DNA of 64,000 nt. Origin: Iris pallida (taxonomy: Eukaryota; Streptophyta; Magnoliopsida; Asparagales; Iridaceae). Below are positions 1 to 11,570 of this stretch, one piece after another (positions within the stretch are counted from its first letter, which is position 1; every line of letters starts with the position of its first letter). The notes under the pieces are model-generated. The model was not told where the DNA came from, ran no database searches, and worked only from the letters and a program-made list of their open reading frames with translations. The position numbers and the translations under genes are program-made. Location of the stretch: contig JANAVB010010791.1 in assembly GCA_029216955.1 (NCBI GenBank), positions 10,021,721 to 10,085,720 of the forward strand. The letters are read 5' to 3'.

Positions 1-870
1 AACCTATCACTATATCTTATATATATAGTAGTAGATGACGTCTTAGTATTACATTATGTGAGTTCATCTTGATTCTGTTACATTCTTCAGATACTACATA
101 CGATAAGAACATATACTACACCATATGTACAGAACATAGATGATTCACACTAATGTATGCTAGAATGAATTTTAGGTTGTGTTCTGAGCCATTCGTTCCC
201 ATACTTGGCAATTAAGTTGTGGACCATTATGTTTGACATTGTTGTTACAAATTTTCATATATTTGTGTTGATTGATGAGATTGTGTTTCAAACGTGTTCG
301 TGATTGTGTGTATCTGTGTTGTTTGATATTGTGTTCGTGATACACACCATTGTTGCTGTAACAAATGGTGTGGGGGATGCTGCAAATGCTGCAGGGAATG
401 CTGCAAATGCTGTATTTTTTTATTTTTTTTAATATTAGCGACGTTCAGCGACGATTACCGACGTTCAGCGACGAAAAAAACGTCGCTATCAACGTCGCTA
501 ACTGTGAGGAATATCGTCGCTAATCGTCACTAAACGTCGGTACTGTAGCGACGTAGAAAAGTCGCAAAACGTCGCCATATGGCTCTCAAGCCAGGTCAGC
601 ATCGATGCATGTCAAGTCGCTCAACGTCGCTAGATTACGTCGGTAAATTATGACGTTTTATGTCGCTGGCAGTCGCTAAATTAGCGACGTGGACACGTCG
701 CTAAAGCTCGTCGCAATAGCGACGTATGGCGACGTTTTCTTGTTAAGCGACTAGGTTAATCCCGACTACTTGAAAACGTCGCTAAATACGTCGCTAATAG
801 AAATTAGCGACGTATTTTCTCTTTTTAGCGACGTCTTTACGCGTCGCTGAATTGACAGATTTTAGTAGTG
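1..870 (+). mobile_element. 3' end of a CACTA (En/Spm) DNA transposon
   Basis: The segment ends in TTTAGTAGTG at 861-870, the reverse complement of a CACTA terminus (CACTACTAAAATCTG). Inside it, from about 435 to 850, the motif AGCGACG or its complement CGTCGCT recurs many times in both orientations. Such dense subterminal repeats are the transposase-binding arrays typical of En/Spm elements. Bases 1-430 are AT-rich, with a short repeat of GCTGCAAATGCTG, and show no coding potential. The rest of the element lies left of the window. It appears to sit in the interior of LTR element E1, which resumes at 871. The likely 3-bp target duplication (TAA at 871-873) cannot be confirmed without the other end. 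Confidence 0.8.
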
Positions 871-1423
871 TAAGTTTTTAAAACTATGATAAAATGAGGA
901 TGATGATCTTTAGAAAAGTTGAATTTAAGTATTGAAATTTGAATCTATTTTGAATTACTGAAGACACCCTAACTTGTAAGACTACTTCATAATCATAATT
1001 TCTACTCATCTACGGATACCAAGGAAGAGGTAGCAAAAATCTGCTGTCACGAATCCTGATAGTGAAATGGTATCTTGATTACAGCCATATGCACATTGGC
1101 GTGCGAGGCACAAGATTACTATGTCACGCCAGAAAATGAGAATAAGGAATATGATTTTGAATTCAATGGTCGTACATTGTCATGGGTTGAAACAACATGG
1201 TACCTGACCATTTTATTTGATTATATAAAATTTCATGTATCTTCGATTTGTCACTATTTTCATGAAGTTTTGAAAAATATGTTTCAAAATATCTTAGATA
1301 ACTACTCTATTTATGTAAGGTGGGTAGAATATCTTATTTATCCCTATATTGATTTTTAAAATCCTACCTATAAAAAAATTTTAATTAAATTTTGAGGACG
1401 AAATTTTTGTAAGATGGGTAGAG
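871..1423 (+). mobile_element. Interior tail of LTR element E1 (non-coding)
   Basis: This stretch runs from the CACTA terminus to the start of the E1 3' LTR. It contains a block around 1079-1112 (ACAGCCATATGCACATTGGC and following) that resembles blocks in the interiors of elements B and C. It ends with TTTTGAGGACGAAATTTTTG and a purine-rich run next to the LTR. An open stretch of 94 codons (1075-1359) resembles no retroelement protein I recognise, and I treat it as chance. It therefore looks like the 3' part of a non-coding or heavily decayed Gypsy-type element. Confidence 0.6.
1411..1423 (+). promoter_or_regulatory. Polypurine tract of element E1
   Basis: AAGATGGGTAGAG lies directly before TGTAATAGCC, the start of the E1 3' LTR. 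It is preceded at 1391-1408 by a GAGGACGAAATT box found at the same place in elements B, C and D. Position and purine content fit the plus-strand primer of reverse transcription. Confidence 0.65.
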
Positions 1424-1520
1424 TGTAATAGCCGTACTCCATAAAACTTTTTTATTTTAAACATTTCTAGAATAATAAAAATATTTTATTTTGACAAATT
1501 ATTGGATTCTTTTAAAAGAA

Positions 1521-1522
<2 letters not shown>

Positions 1523-1602
<80 letters not shown>
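1523..1602. repeat. (TA)n microsatellite, about 80 bp
   Basis: Uninterrupted alternating AT within the E1 LTR. One of six long TA tracts in the window. Confidence 0.95.
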
Positions 1603-1605
<3 letters not shown>

Positions 1606-4561
1606 TTTTCATTTCATTTGAGTCCTTAGATTAAATTTGTAATTTCATATTTACCTTGGACACCTCATGCACACATGTCATCATGCATGTAATATGAAGG
1701 GTATTTTTGGAATTTCCATAGAATACTTTAATCATTATGTTGGAAGAATTTTCAAAAATAAAAAAATAAAATAAAAAAAGAGGAGAGCACGTACCTCATC
1801 TCCTATTTCACCTCTCCCTTTCCTCTTTCACTCCCCATACCCTTCCCCCATCTTCCCCACACTACCTCATATGTCCCTCTCCCTATACATATCTATCTCT
1901 CACTCTCTTCCTTCCAACTCTCACTCGTCTCACTCACATCCGTGCACCCCACAGCCGGACCCGAGCCCGCTCCCGCCACGGCTACTGTCGCCGACCAGCC
2001 GGCCGACCGGCCCCTCCACCGCCGGCGGCCTCCCTTCGTGACCGCTCACCACCACCACCACTTCCCTTTTTCCTCTTCCTATATTAGGTATAATCCCTTC
2101 CCCCAATTTTTGGATAACATTTTCAAATAAAACTTAGGTCAATTCCTCCATCTATATAATTCATTAATTATTCTCAAATTTCTGAATAGAATTCATTGAA
2201 GAAGAGGATTGGGGAAAACAAAACCCTAGTTTCAATTTGGAAATCAAAGCAAGGCAAGCCCTATTTCTTCTCTATTTTAAATCCTTTATAATTTTCAATT
2301 TTGTTATTAAATATTATCAGTTTTATTATATATGATGTTCAAGTAAAATCTAAATAAATAAATATAGGGTTGTGATTCATATTTTATATTGATTTTAGTA
2401 AAAAAAAAAAGATTGACTAGGGATTTATGGTTCATAGAGATGGATACGAACACGCATGTCCGAAGGAATTTGATTAAGTTGACACGGATACTTGTGTGAC
2501 ACAATATGGACACGATGTGGACAAATGTTACAATTCTATAATCTAATTTTAAACTAGTTGATTGTTAGAATTTGTTTATAGATTATTATATCATATGTAC
2601 ATATTAGAAATTTTATATAATTGGATAGACGTGTGGTATGTATATAATACCATGTCCTACTTGGTATCAAAATATATAGGCTATGTTTATGGATTCGCTT
2701 CGAATCACATATGTATACATATAGTCCGATAAACTTAAACCCGATTAGTTATATGAATTTTCTCATTTTTGTCATAAGGGAATTAGTTGAAAAATGCATC
2801 AATTTCTGTCCAAAATTGAAATAAGTTCTAAAATGGCTACCTATATTAGAGAGAGAAACTAGTATAAGCCCTCCGATAAGCTTAAGTTGTTTTCGGACAT
2901 GAAATTAGTCTCGTTTGAATTGCACAGGACTTCTAAATTTGATAAGGTAGAATTTACCTTTCCAAAAATTTAGTCTATGTACTATTTATGAGATCAAAGT
3001 CTTGGATATTCATGTATCACAATGACATAGACACTATGCTAGAATTAGAACTTAAGAGATTTTGATCCTAAAGTAAGGTGGTGACCAATACATTATGAAT
3101 GTGATATTTTTATAAATGTATATATATTCCAATGTGTGATTTTTCATGATTATGGATTTATCTAACTTTATATGTTGTTTTTACTGTAAATTTCTTACTA
3201 ACTGAAAATTAGTTTCTTAAACAAAGTGGAGCAATTGCAAAATAGCTATGGTAATACACTTCGGTAATAAAATTTTGTCCTTGGAAGCTCTAATTTTATT
3301 GTTTAATCAATACCTTTAATTGCGTGTGTATCGGTGTTGAGAGTTGATCCACCAAAGGGGTCAGCGTACCCGGGAATTCTACGGAGGGTTGCTCCGAGTG
3401 TGTTTTATACTCTTATGAAAAGTTCGGGCACTAAAATACAAAGAAGACTATGCCGAAATTTTTGAAAAATTCCAGAGTTAGCCATTTTTGGGAAGTCGAT
3501 TTTATCAATTTTAGAGTCCGGGTGTGTTTTATACTCTTATGAAAAGTTCGGGCTCCTAAATTTTATCAATTTTCTAGTACAATTTTGATCATGAAATCCT
3601 TGAAAGTGTTACCTCAGGCACACAAATTCTAGTTTGACATTATTTTTCGCTAAAGACGAAAATCGCATGCTTAATTATATTTTCGTTTTATGTGTGTTTC
3701 CTATCACACTAAAGGAGAAATACAATTTGAATTTAGACCATAACTTAGAGTACACTATAGATTAGAATTGCATCGGGATGGAAGAGAAACCTTTGGATCA
3801 CACCTTCGAAATCTTTGCAATATTATATTTACAAAACTGATCAGTTCCTGTTTATCGACATTCGTACGGCCATATGATGTCTGAGGTGAGGCTTAGCTCA
3901 CTTTTCTATTTTCCATTGGATTATGAATCTCCAAATTCGGCCCTGTAATGTCCAATGTAGTCTTGTTCCGATATTCTTAAAAAATTCAAGTCATACGACA
4001 ATTGTTATAACACTTGATTCTGATAACTCGAAAAATAACTCATGTGTTATCCTGATTATATCACATCATTATGTGATAACTGATACTAATGGGACGGATA
4101 AATCTAAGCACCGCCCATTAAGTATAAACCTGATCCAGGGTAAACGGGATTATTGCCAAAAAAAATAGAAGTTGTGTGATCCAAAAATGTTTTTCTAAAT
4201 ATTTACATTTGCATATAAGATTTGTCTGAGATTTACACATTTATACCTAACACCTAAATTCTTTTGAGAAAAGATGATAATACTATAAGAAATTTTTTAT
4301 CAATAAATATACTTTTAAAATTATCCTTTCCTTCAGTTCAATTTTGATAATTTTATCATCTTACCGTACCTTACTTAACTCATTCCTTGACTGAGGGCTT
4401 GCTCGTCATATTAACGACCTAGTTTTGTTCACTAGGTTTTGATAAAGGTCATGAGGGAATGCCAATGTACACTGAAGAGGAGCTTAATGAATAAGACAAA
4501 GGGGAGGTCGACTTTGGGCATCAGCTAGTAGTATTTTGTAACTGGTTTTGTATTATACGTA

Positions 4562-4760
4562 CTAGCATATGTGCACGTGCCTTATACGTATTTTAATATT
4601 ATTTTAATTAACTTAGGAAGACCAAAGGGTAGTCTTTCTAATTATTAAGTTGACTTTATTAAAATTAATGAATAATTTTTAATTAGCATAGACATGTAAG
4701 GATATTTTCGGAATTTAAAATTTTCACCATCCAAGTTTTCTTATTATATAGTAGAATAGA
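4562..4760 (-). mobile_element. Small non-autonomous Helitron, copy 1
   Basis: On the minus strand the 199-bp segment begins TCTATTCTACTATATAATA and ends CACATATGCTAG. It is preceded by A and followed by T, exactly the A|T insertion and TC...CTAG ends expected of Helitrons. A short hairpin (GCACGT against ACGTAT, imperfect) lies about 10 bases before the CTAG end. A closely similar copy with the same two termini lies at 16022-16219, which fixes the boundaries independently. It has no coding sequence and would depend on a RepHel protein supplied elsewhere. Confidence 0.75.
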
Positions 4761-4993
4761 TTGGGTTAATGGTTGTAATCGGGTAGAATAACAAATTTTC
4801 TATTTATAGTTTAAGAATATCCTTTAATCAACCTGTTATTTATTATTTTATGCATCATGTGACCTGTGATCAACCTATCCTAGAACCCTACGGGTGACAA
4901 TCCCGAATATGGGTACTGGGATATTCATAGTCGCGTAGCCTGGGGATGTTGTTACGTACTCGGCTCACCATATTTTGGGAGCGGGGCATGACA

Positions 4994-5109
4994 TATAGCC
5001 TATATCCGCTATACCTATAGCAGGCTCATAGCAGCACTCTAAGTCGAGCACCACTACGACATCACACTAATTACGACTTCTGGACCTACATGGGCCACCA
5101 CTAAAAATG
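4994..5109 (-). mobile_element. 5' leader and primer-binding region of element E3
   Basis: Read on the minus strand, this follows an LTR ending GGGTCGTGACA and contains TTTTTAGTGGTGGCCCATG followed by AGGTC (complement of 5082-5103). About 25-60 bases further on is a block resembling GTAGTGGTGCTCGACTTAG and CTATGAGCCTG (complement of 5023-5061). The same two blocks in the same order follow the 5' LTRs of B (11478-11567) and C (58412-58497), and the first also occurs in the coding chromovirus D. E1 interrupts E3 at 4993/4994, with candidate duplication TATAG at 4994-4998. Confidence 0.6.
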
Positions 5110-8100
5110 TGTCACGACCCGCAACCGATGTAGGGGCACGAGTGCATGACAGCGCCTAGCCTACGCCACAGCATCGATGGTAGAATGCTGTCTTGGTTTG
5201 CTAAACTAACTAACAATATAAATATTATAATCTTTCGAGATGGTCAACTCCAAACGGAGCACAAGTAATGACAATATATCCATACTCAATCATAATACTG
5301 TAAGGAGGATAAATGGCATGAAAAGATAAAGACAACATAAAATAAAAATCCAGATAAATCTAACATAGTAAAATAATACAAGTCCAGATGGTCTCAGAGT
5401 CAACGATCTCAAATACAAGTCTCAAAATAATAAACAGGCCAAGAGTCATCAACTGGAGACAAATCCAATTCAAACCTAGCCTAAATGAGTCGCTAGATAA
5501 GCCTCCTCAGCTGGAGCTCAGCCCTCCTGAAACAGAGTCTCCCGACCTATGCCTAGTATATCTCATCGACCGTAATAGTTAGGACAACCGTCATCTGAAA
5601 AAATATATCTAGTCAGGATTGGAGTGAGCACACCACTTACAGCAGTTCTAGTTAATTGACAAAAACTATAAAACTGTAAGTAGAGAGTACGATAAATGAT
5701 GAAGAAGTAGAACTATCAATATGTAATTGTAATCTGACAATGGTACTATAAAGAATGAACATTGTGAAGAGTACAATATACAAGAATAAAAATAAATAGA
5801 CAACATGTAAGTACAGTCCAGGAAATATTACGGGAACAATAAATACTATAAATAATATGTGTTTGAAATACTAGTCTCGAGTTATGATCGGCTTGGGAAC
5901 TTGTACAATAGCTAAGTGGCCTGGTTAATCATGCGTAAGGTGTACGAATAACACTTACAATGTCTACAATTATAATAGGGATTTGATCACATTTCTTACT
6001 AGGATTTCCCCCGCCCCCACTAGTACAGTGGATCCAACCATGACACGTTACGATACACGAGCAATATTTTATGATACTATCATGTACAATGTCTAATGAA
6101 CATATCGTATACGATGTCAATACGATAACCATGGTAACTTCTCATGATAGAAGGAATACCCGGAGACACGTATACAAAAGCTTCCTACAGAAATACACAA
6201 GAAAACGATACAATTGGTCAAAACACACGATGAATATCATCTCCATATAATTTTGCATTTCATCGAGCCGGGATTACTAACTAATACTAATAGAATAGAA
6301 AAGAACTATCTTTTCTGTATACTTTTCCCGATTCTGCTGCTATCATGGGCCTTACACAATCGATCGGATCCTATAGATATCCCTTCAACACAACATAGGT
6401 CATTGAAAGGATCTCAGATGACTCACCAAAGCACGAAAAATGGGGTTGTGGGAGAGCAATACAAGCATCGTGCTGCTAGGCGAAGCGGTGGAGTGTCGCA
6501 CCCTAGATGGCGAGAGTCCAGTAGCCGAAAGCATCACTAGCTTACGCTCTAACCCGAGTAGCATGGGGCACGTGGAATCCCGTGTGACAGCAAGGATCCA
6601 GAAATACCAATCCGTGTGACCAACGTATCGAGAATCAAATATATCATCGCTAAATACGAGAATCATAGTATAAATCAAATAATAGAAACTACCAGAGAAT
6701 ATATTCGCCTGAGATCCTATGCGAAATATCAACAATGTCCGATGCGGTGCCACGAAGACCTAAATATAGAATATTATATCAATGTCAAGTTTTGGAAGTG
6801 AAAGCAAGTCAAACTAGTCCAAACCTAGGCCAATAAGTCATTTCTAGGTCAAATTGGTCAAACTATGTCAACTATAGATCGAACTAGTCAACTTGGTCAA
6901 ACTAGCTATTTCTAGGTCGAATGAGTCCACCTCTAGTATATTGGGTCCATACACTATGTTTCTAGGCTTTACTAGCTATATGGAATGCTAGGGTATCTAC
7001 ACTATGACATATGCCAAGGCTTACAAGATGGTATCCCAACCTATTTACCCCAAAACCTATATTTCCTAGGTAATTTCCCCTTTACCTATCCTATATGTAC
7101 CTTATCTATTATATATGAAATAACTTATGGATACTACCCAACACATATACATCACCCAGACTCATCACTCAACACCTTACCTATAATGTTATCCACCTTT
7201 ACCTATCCAAATACCTACACATTTGACCCAATACTTATCCTAACATTGCCTAACCAACCTTCTTTAGATAAACTCCATTACGTGTACATTAAACCCCTTT
7301 GGCTGCTATCAACCTAATGTAAGGGTCTGCACACACCTTTGGCATATGTCCTGCACAACTGTGTGCATGCACACACACACAAAGCTCTCCTCTTGACTAT
7401 CACCTCCAGTGTACACTGCCACTCCCTCTTACCTGTTGCTAATACTCTGTCACTTGCCTGCAGCAAGCTTCACCACCCTTGCACTTGCTCCCCTACACAC
7501 TGGTAAGCTACCTACAGATTTCTCTTCCTACCCTGCACTTCACTTTACTGCAGTAGTCTCCCATATAGGCCAAAACAGCCCCTTAATCCTCTTATCACTG
7601 CCATACACTCTTCCTTCTACTCTATCACCTACTGTTGTAATTACCCCTCTCATAAACACCATGCTGCTGCCAAAACAGTTAGGACTGCTATCTAAAAGCT
7701 TATCTATATACAAATCTACACGTACAACCCAGGTGTATATCCCCTAACTAAATCTGTTGTGGTCAATTTTGGCCATACATCAAGGCCAACAGTGGCCTGC
7801 AAGCTCTGCCCTAAGGCCAAACAAGGCAAAGCATTGCCTGCACCTTCTTGTTACTGCTTGCCACTGCAATGCAGTGGCTAATGCTCTTCCCTCTCTTTAC
7901 ATCTGACCTATCTCTAACCCCAATACCTATTCACAAACCTGTGAAGCCTCCCCCTCTATTGTCTGAACCCGAGCCCTACCTTTGTTCCCTGATGTTGCCA
8001 CTGTCATCAGTGGCAACCTTGCTGAGATTGGACTGATACTTACCTATATCAGCAAGGTACATCAATCCCTTCTACTGTCACATGATCCCTCACTTAACTC

Positions 8101-8120
8101 TCCAACACAGCCACTCTCTC

Positions 8121-8142
8121 TATATATATATATATATTTTTC

Positions 8143-8217
<75 letters not shown>
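8121..8217. repeat. (TA)n microsatellite
   Basis: Two TA runs (8121-8136 and about 8145-8217) split by a short TTTTTCCAC interruption, inside the E3 LTR. Long ORFs read across it (tyrosine/isoleucine repeats) are artefacts. Confidence 0.95.
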
Positions 8218-8218
<1 letters not shown>

Positions 8219-9194
8219 CCCCTGTCACATATAAAGATATATATAGATACACACTCAAGACATCCTACATATGTATCACACACACAGGGCATTCCCATTT
8301 CCCTAGCACTGCTCTCCCTTTCAGTTCAGTATAACGCTAAACTCAATATTCCCCCATCTTCAATTCAGTCAATAGACTGAACATCATAATCTCCTCTAAC
8401 TGGTTGTTCAGTCCTCACCCCTATCATGCAGTCCTATAATTGACTGATACCCCTCTTGCCTATACCTACATATGATTTTTCCCTTCTTAATATCTCTACC
8501 TATCTATCTAATATATCTACTATACTTACCAATTACCAACATATCCACCTACCAATCAATCTTCTATCTATCCAACTATTAACATATACATATCTATCAA
8601 GCTAATTTAATTACCTTCCTATCTAAGCTGCTTGAACCCTGCCTATACATTCCGACCTGTTATTCATTCAAATTCCTTGCTGCTACTGCCTCTTAAGTCC
8701 CTAATGCTACTTCCTCTTCCTACCATAGCGTTCCACTGCTGTATACCTACTGATATTGCTACTGTTTGTTGTTGCTAAGCAAGGTGCTGCTCTTACCCGA
8801 GCTACCCATTTCATCTGCTGCACTTGTCTATCAAGCACAACAACCAACCCAAAACCAAGCCAAGCCTACCTCTAATACAGGTGGAACAGGGAGTACAACC
8901 CTATGTCTAACACTCTAACACCCACACTTATCTAATTCCTATCCTTTCCTTTCTCAATATGTATGCATACACCCTATGGATTTGTAACTGCCATTCCCTT
9001 TCCTCATTCTCATCATAAATCTTCCTCTCATTTGTTTCCCACAGGCCCAAACTGTTACACACCCCTCTCGTACACTCATATGAGTGTCACACTCTCATAT
9101 AGAGATAGCTCTCACATACTTACAAACCCACATGACCTATTGACAGTTTTACCCTCCCCTAAATACATATACATGCACATATGACATTTTATAC

Positions 9195-9197
<3 letters not shown>

Positions 9198-9267
<70 letters not shown>
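9198..9267. repeat. (TA)n microsatellite
   Basis: About 70 bp of alternating AT within the E3 LTR. Confidence 0.95.
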
Positions 9268-9271
<4 letters not shown>

Positions 9272-10563
9272 TACACCCATATGCATGTATTATCAAATCT
9301 AACCGTGCGTTTCATGAGATATCATGACACCACACCACGTATCCTATTTAGACACGTACCCAAAATTTTAGCTCAAAACAGACACAAAAATCTCTTTGGG
9401 GACACGTGTCGAACACTTGGTGGACTAGTTTACGATACGTCTAAGATACGCTATCAAACTTTATCTGGATCCTACCAAATTTCATAGGCAACCCTAAAAT
9501 AGGTAGACACACCTAATTAGTGAGTCATTGGGCTAGTGTCAAGTGCCATGTGAAATAGAGCATGGGCACAACATGTGTAGGAGTCCCAAAAACCTCCAAA
9601 TTGATCATGTGCCCTACCGTATCCAATTGTGGACACATAGCTAGTCTCACAATACTCTAACAAATCTAATTTGGTCCACTAAACATAATGACAAACACTT
9701 GGTATATTATTCTTGGATTTTTCCAAGAATGGTACAAAAACTCATTGTAAAGGTCTCCAAATGGGTCCAATGAAGCCCAAGCTTCTCCCCATGGATAGCC
9801 CTAATGCATGAGTGATTCCTAAATAACAAATGACACTAATTAGAATCAATTACAAGGGTTAAATTCATATTTTACCTATTAGGAGATGGATTCCCAATGA
9901 AATGGTAATAGTGGACACAAGTGAACACAACACTCAAGAATGGACACCTCCTTCAAACTCCACTCCTTACTCCTAGTCTTCAAGCTCCTTCTAGTGTAGA
10001 GAATGAGAGAGGTTGATGAGAGAATGAGTGGGATTTGAGAGAAAATGGTGGAGGATTGGCTCTACTTGGGAAGAAACTCCAAAAACGAGAGAAATTGGAC
10101 TATGGAATGAAATAAATAGTGGCTCTCTCTCCCCATTCATGGATGGTCATTTAGGCTAGGTTTAGCTAATCTAGAATGTCCTCCATGCCCTCCAATATTG
10201 TCATGAAGTCTAATTACCATATAGAAGGTTTAGCCATATTTCGGTCAATAGTCTAATCTCTAATTTAACTAATTGGTCATGACTAATGAGCCTAATGAAT
10301 CTAATCTAACAAGTTGGTTTATGAGATCATGTCATGCTAATCATTGGGCTCTAGTTTAGTGTCTAGACTAACTGGTTCACTAACACAAGTCTATAACTAG
10401 GCTAGCTATTAACCATATTGACTAACACAAAATAAACAAATAAATACACACACATGAAATAAATAATTAGTCACATACATATAGTATAAAATATATATTT
10501 TTTAAATTGGTACAAGATAGAAAAAGACAAAAATACCCCTATTATGGAAATGTTGTAGTTACA

Positions 10564-11477
10564 ACTACATGCTTATATTTCTTATCAGTCATTCACACTG
10601 GATATACTGTACACGTTCTACCTGTTCATCATCAGTACACTGACATGATTATACCTACTGACACATAGACATGATTTACGGATTCATACTACATGGCATA
10701 TAGGTGACTCGTTTATGATCTCTGGACATCTACTTTTCCTATGTACATGTTTAACTGGATTTATGAACTTATCATTTGTTAGAGTCGGACTGGACGTGTC
10801 GTGGATGCAACGCGAACAGTATCATTGGGTGGGGAGGGCAGTCACTAGACTATGAGCTACTTTTCCACATTGTTACCGTTGTCTCTTACCCAGAGCCTCA
10901 GATATTCATAGTTACCATAGTTCCTTACTGGAACTGCATATTTTTTTATAGTTATCGGAGTTCTCTTACCAAAGTTTTGAATTACACCATGACAGCTCGT
11001 GCGTACGAATGGCGTCCTCAAGTGCATTCCACAAAGACTAGATAGTCTGCTTAGTAGTAGAGTTACTTGATCACCTGTGTATTACCCCGATCACGTGTCT
11101 ATTTTCTGTATCACATGTTACTACCTACACATGATATCTATTGTACTTCATAGTGGCATCTATATTATGCATCTTGCTATGTCCCACTGAGGACCTGGTT
11201 TCCTTCCTGGTATATGCTGAGATCTGACATAGGATATTGAGGGTTTACTTCTTCGGGATTTTTCAGGTATCGTTAGTTAATGCCTTCTTATCATCCTTCT
11301 GTAGTATTTCATATCTAGTTTTTCTTAGTACCTTAGTAAAATATGCAGATGTATACTATGGCTACTTGGACACTTGACAACTTATACGTATTTGGGTTGG
11401 ACTGGAGTCCGCTTGAATGCGTAGCTGGTCGTTGCGACGTGTCATGGTTCCGTGTATTTTAGGACTGGGGCATGATA
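10564..11477 (+). repeat. Element B, 5' LTR (3' portion only)
   Basis: Shared with the end of the 3' LTR: both contain CAGTCATTCACACTGGATAT, the GTTAGAGTCGG block and the stretch around TGCTTAGTAGTAGAGTTACT, and end near GGGACTGGGGCATGATA and GGGACTGGGACATTACA respectively. The first roughly 3.8 kb of this LTR is missing here because E3 was inserted at 10563/10564. Confidence 0.75.
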
Positions 11478-11570
11478 TTATTTTAGTAGTGGCTCATACA
11501 TGTCTCGTCTTCGTAAAGTGTATGAAGTCGTAGTGGTACTTAGGATAGGTGTACTACTACGAGCCTGTGA
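11478..11570 (+). promoter_or_regulatory. Primer-binding-like block and conserved leader of element B
   Basis: Just inside the 5' LTR, 11484-11504 reads TAGTAGTGGCTCATACATG followed by TC. This aligns with the same site in E3, D, F and C. A second block at 11526-11567 (GTAGTGGTACTTAGG ... TACTACTACGAGCCTG) also recurs in E3, F and C. The block does not match the initiator-methionine primer site used by elements G and H in this window. Confidence 0.55.

Larger units (their letters stand above)
1424..4993 (+). mobile_element. 3' LTR of element E1
   Basis: The LTR starts TGTAATAGCC right after the polypurine tract and ends GGGGCATGACA at 4993, giving TG...CA termini and about 3.57 kb. Its layout follows the LTRs of B and C: an AT-rich start, a pyrimidine-rich stretch (about 1790-1930), a short GC-rich block (about 1927-2060) and a long AT-rich remainder. 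It contains a (TA)n tract (1523-1602) and a small Helitron (4562-4760). No open reading frame in it looks like a gene. The 5' LTR is outside the window, so the end at 4993 is inferred from resemblance to the LTR ends of B, C and E3. Confidence 0.6.
5110..10563 (-). mobile_element. 5' LTR of element E3 (minus strand)
   Basis: In plus-strand coordinates it starts TGTCACGACCCGC and ends GTTGTAGTTACA, so on the minus strand it reads TGTAACTACAAC ... GGTCGTGACA. The right boundary is placed because sequence from 10564 onward resumes homology with the B LTR (compare 18727 onward), with a candidate duplication ACTAC at 10564-10568. The interior is AT-rich with C/T-rich stretches (about 7000-9180), TA tracts, and a cluster of GGTCAAACTAG-like short repeats near 6810-6910. 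No ORF in its 5.4 kb resembles a protein I know. It could hold further undetected insertions. Confidence 0.5.

Noticed and set aside
8062..8298. Tyrosine/isoleucine-repeat ORFs here and at 9112-9315 and 15561-15770
   Set aside because: Direct translations of (TA)n microsatellites.
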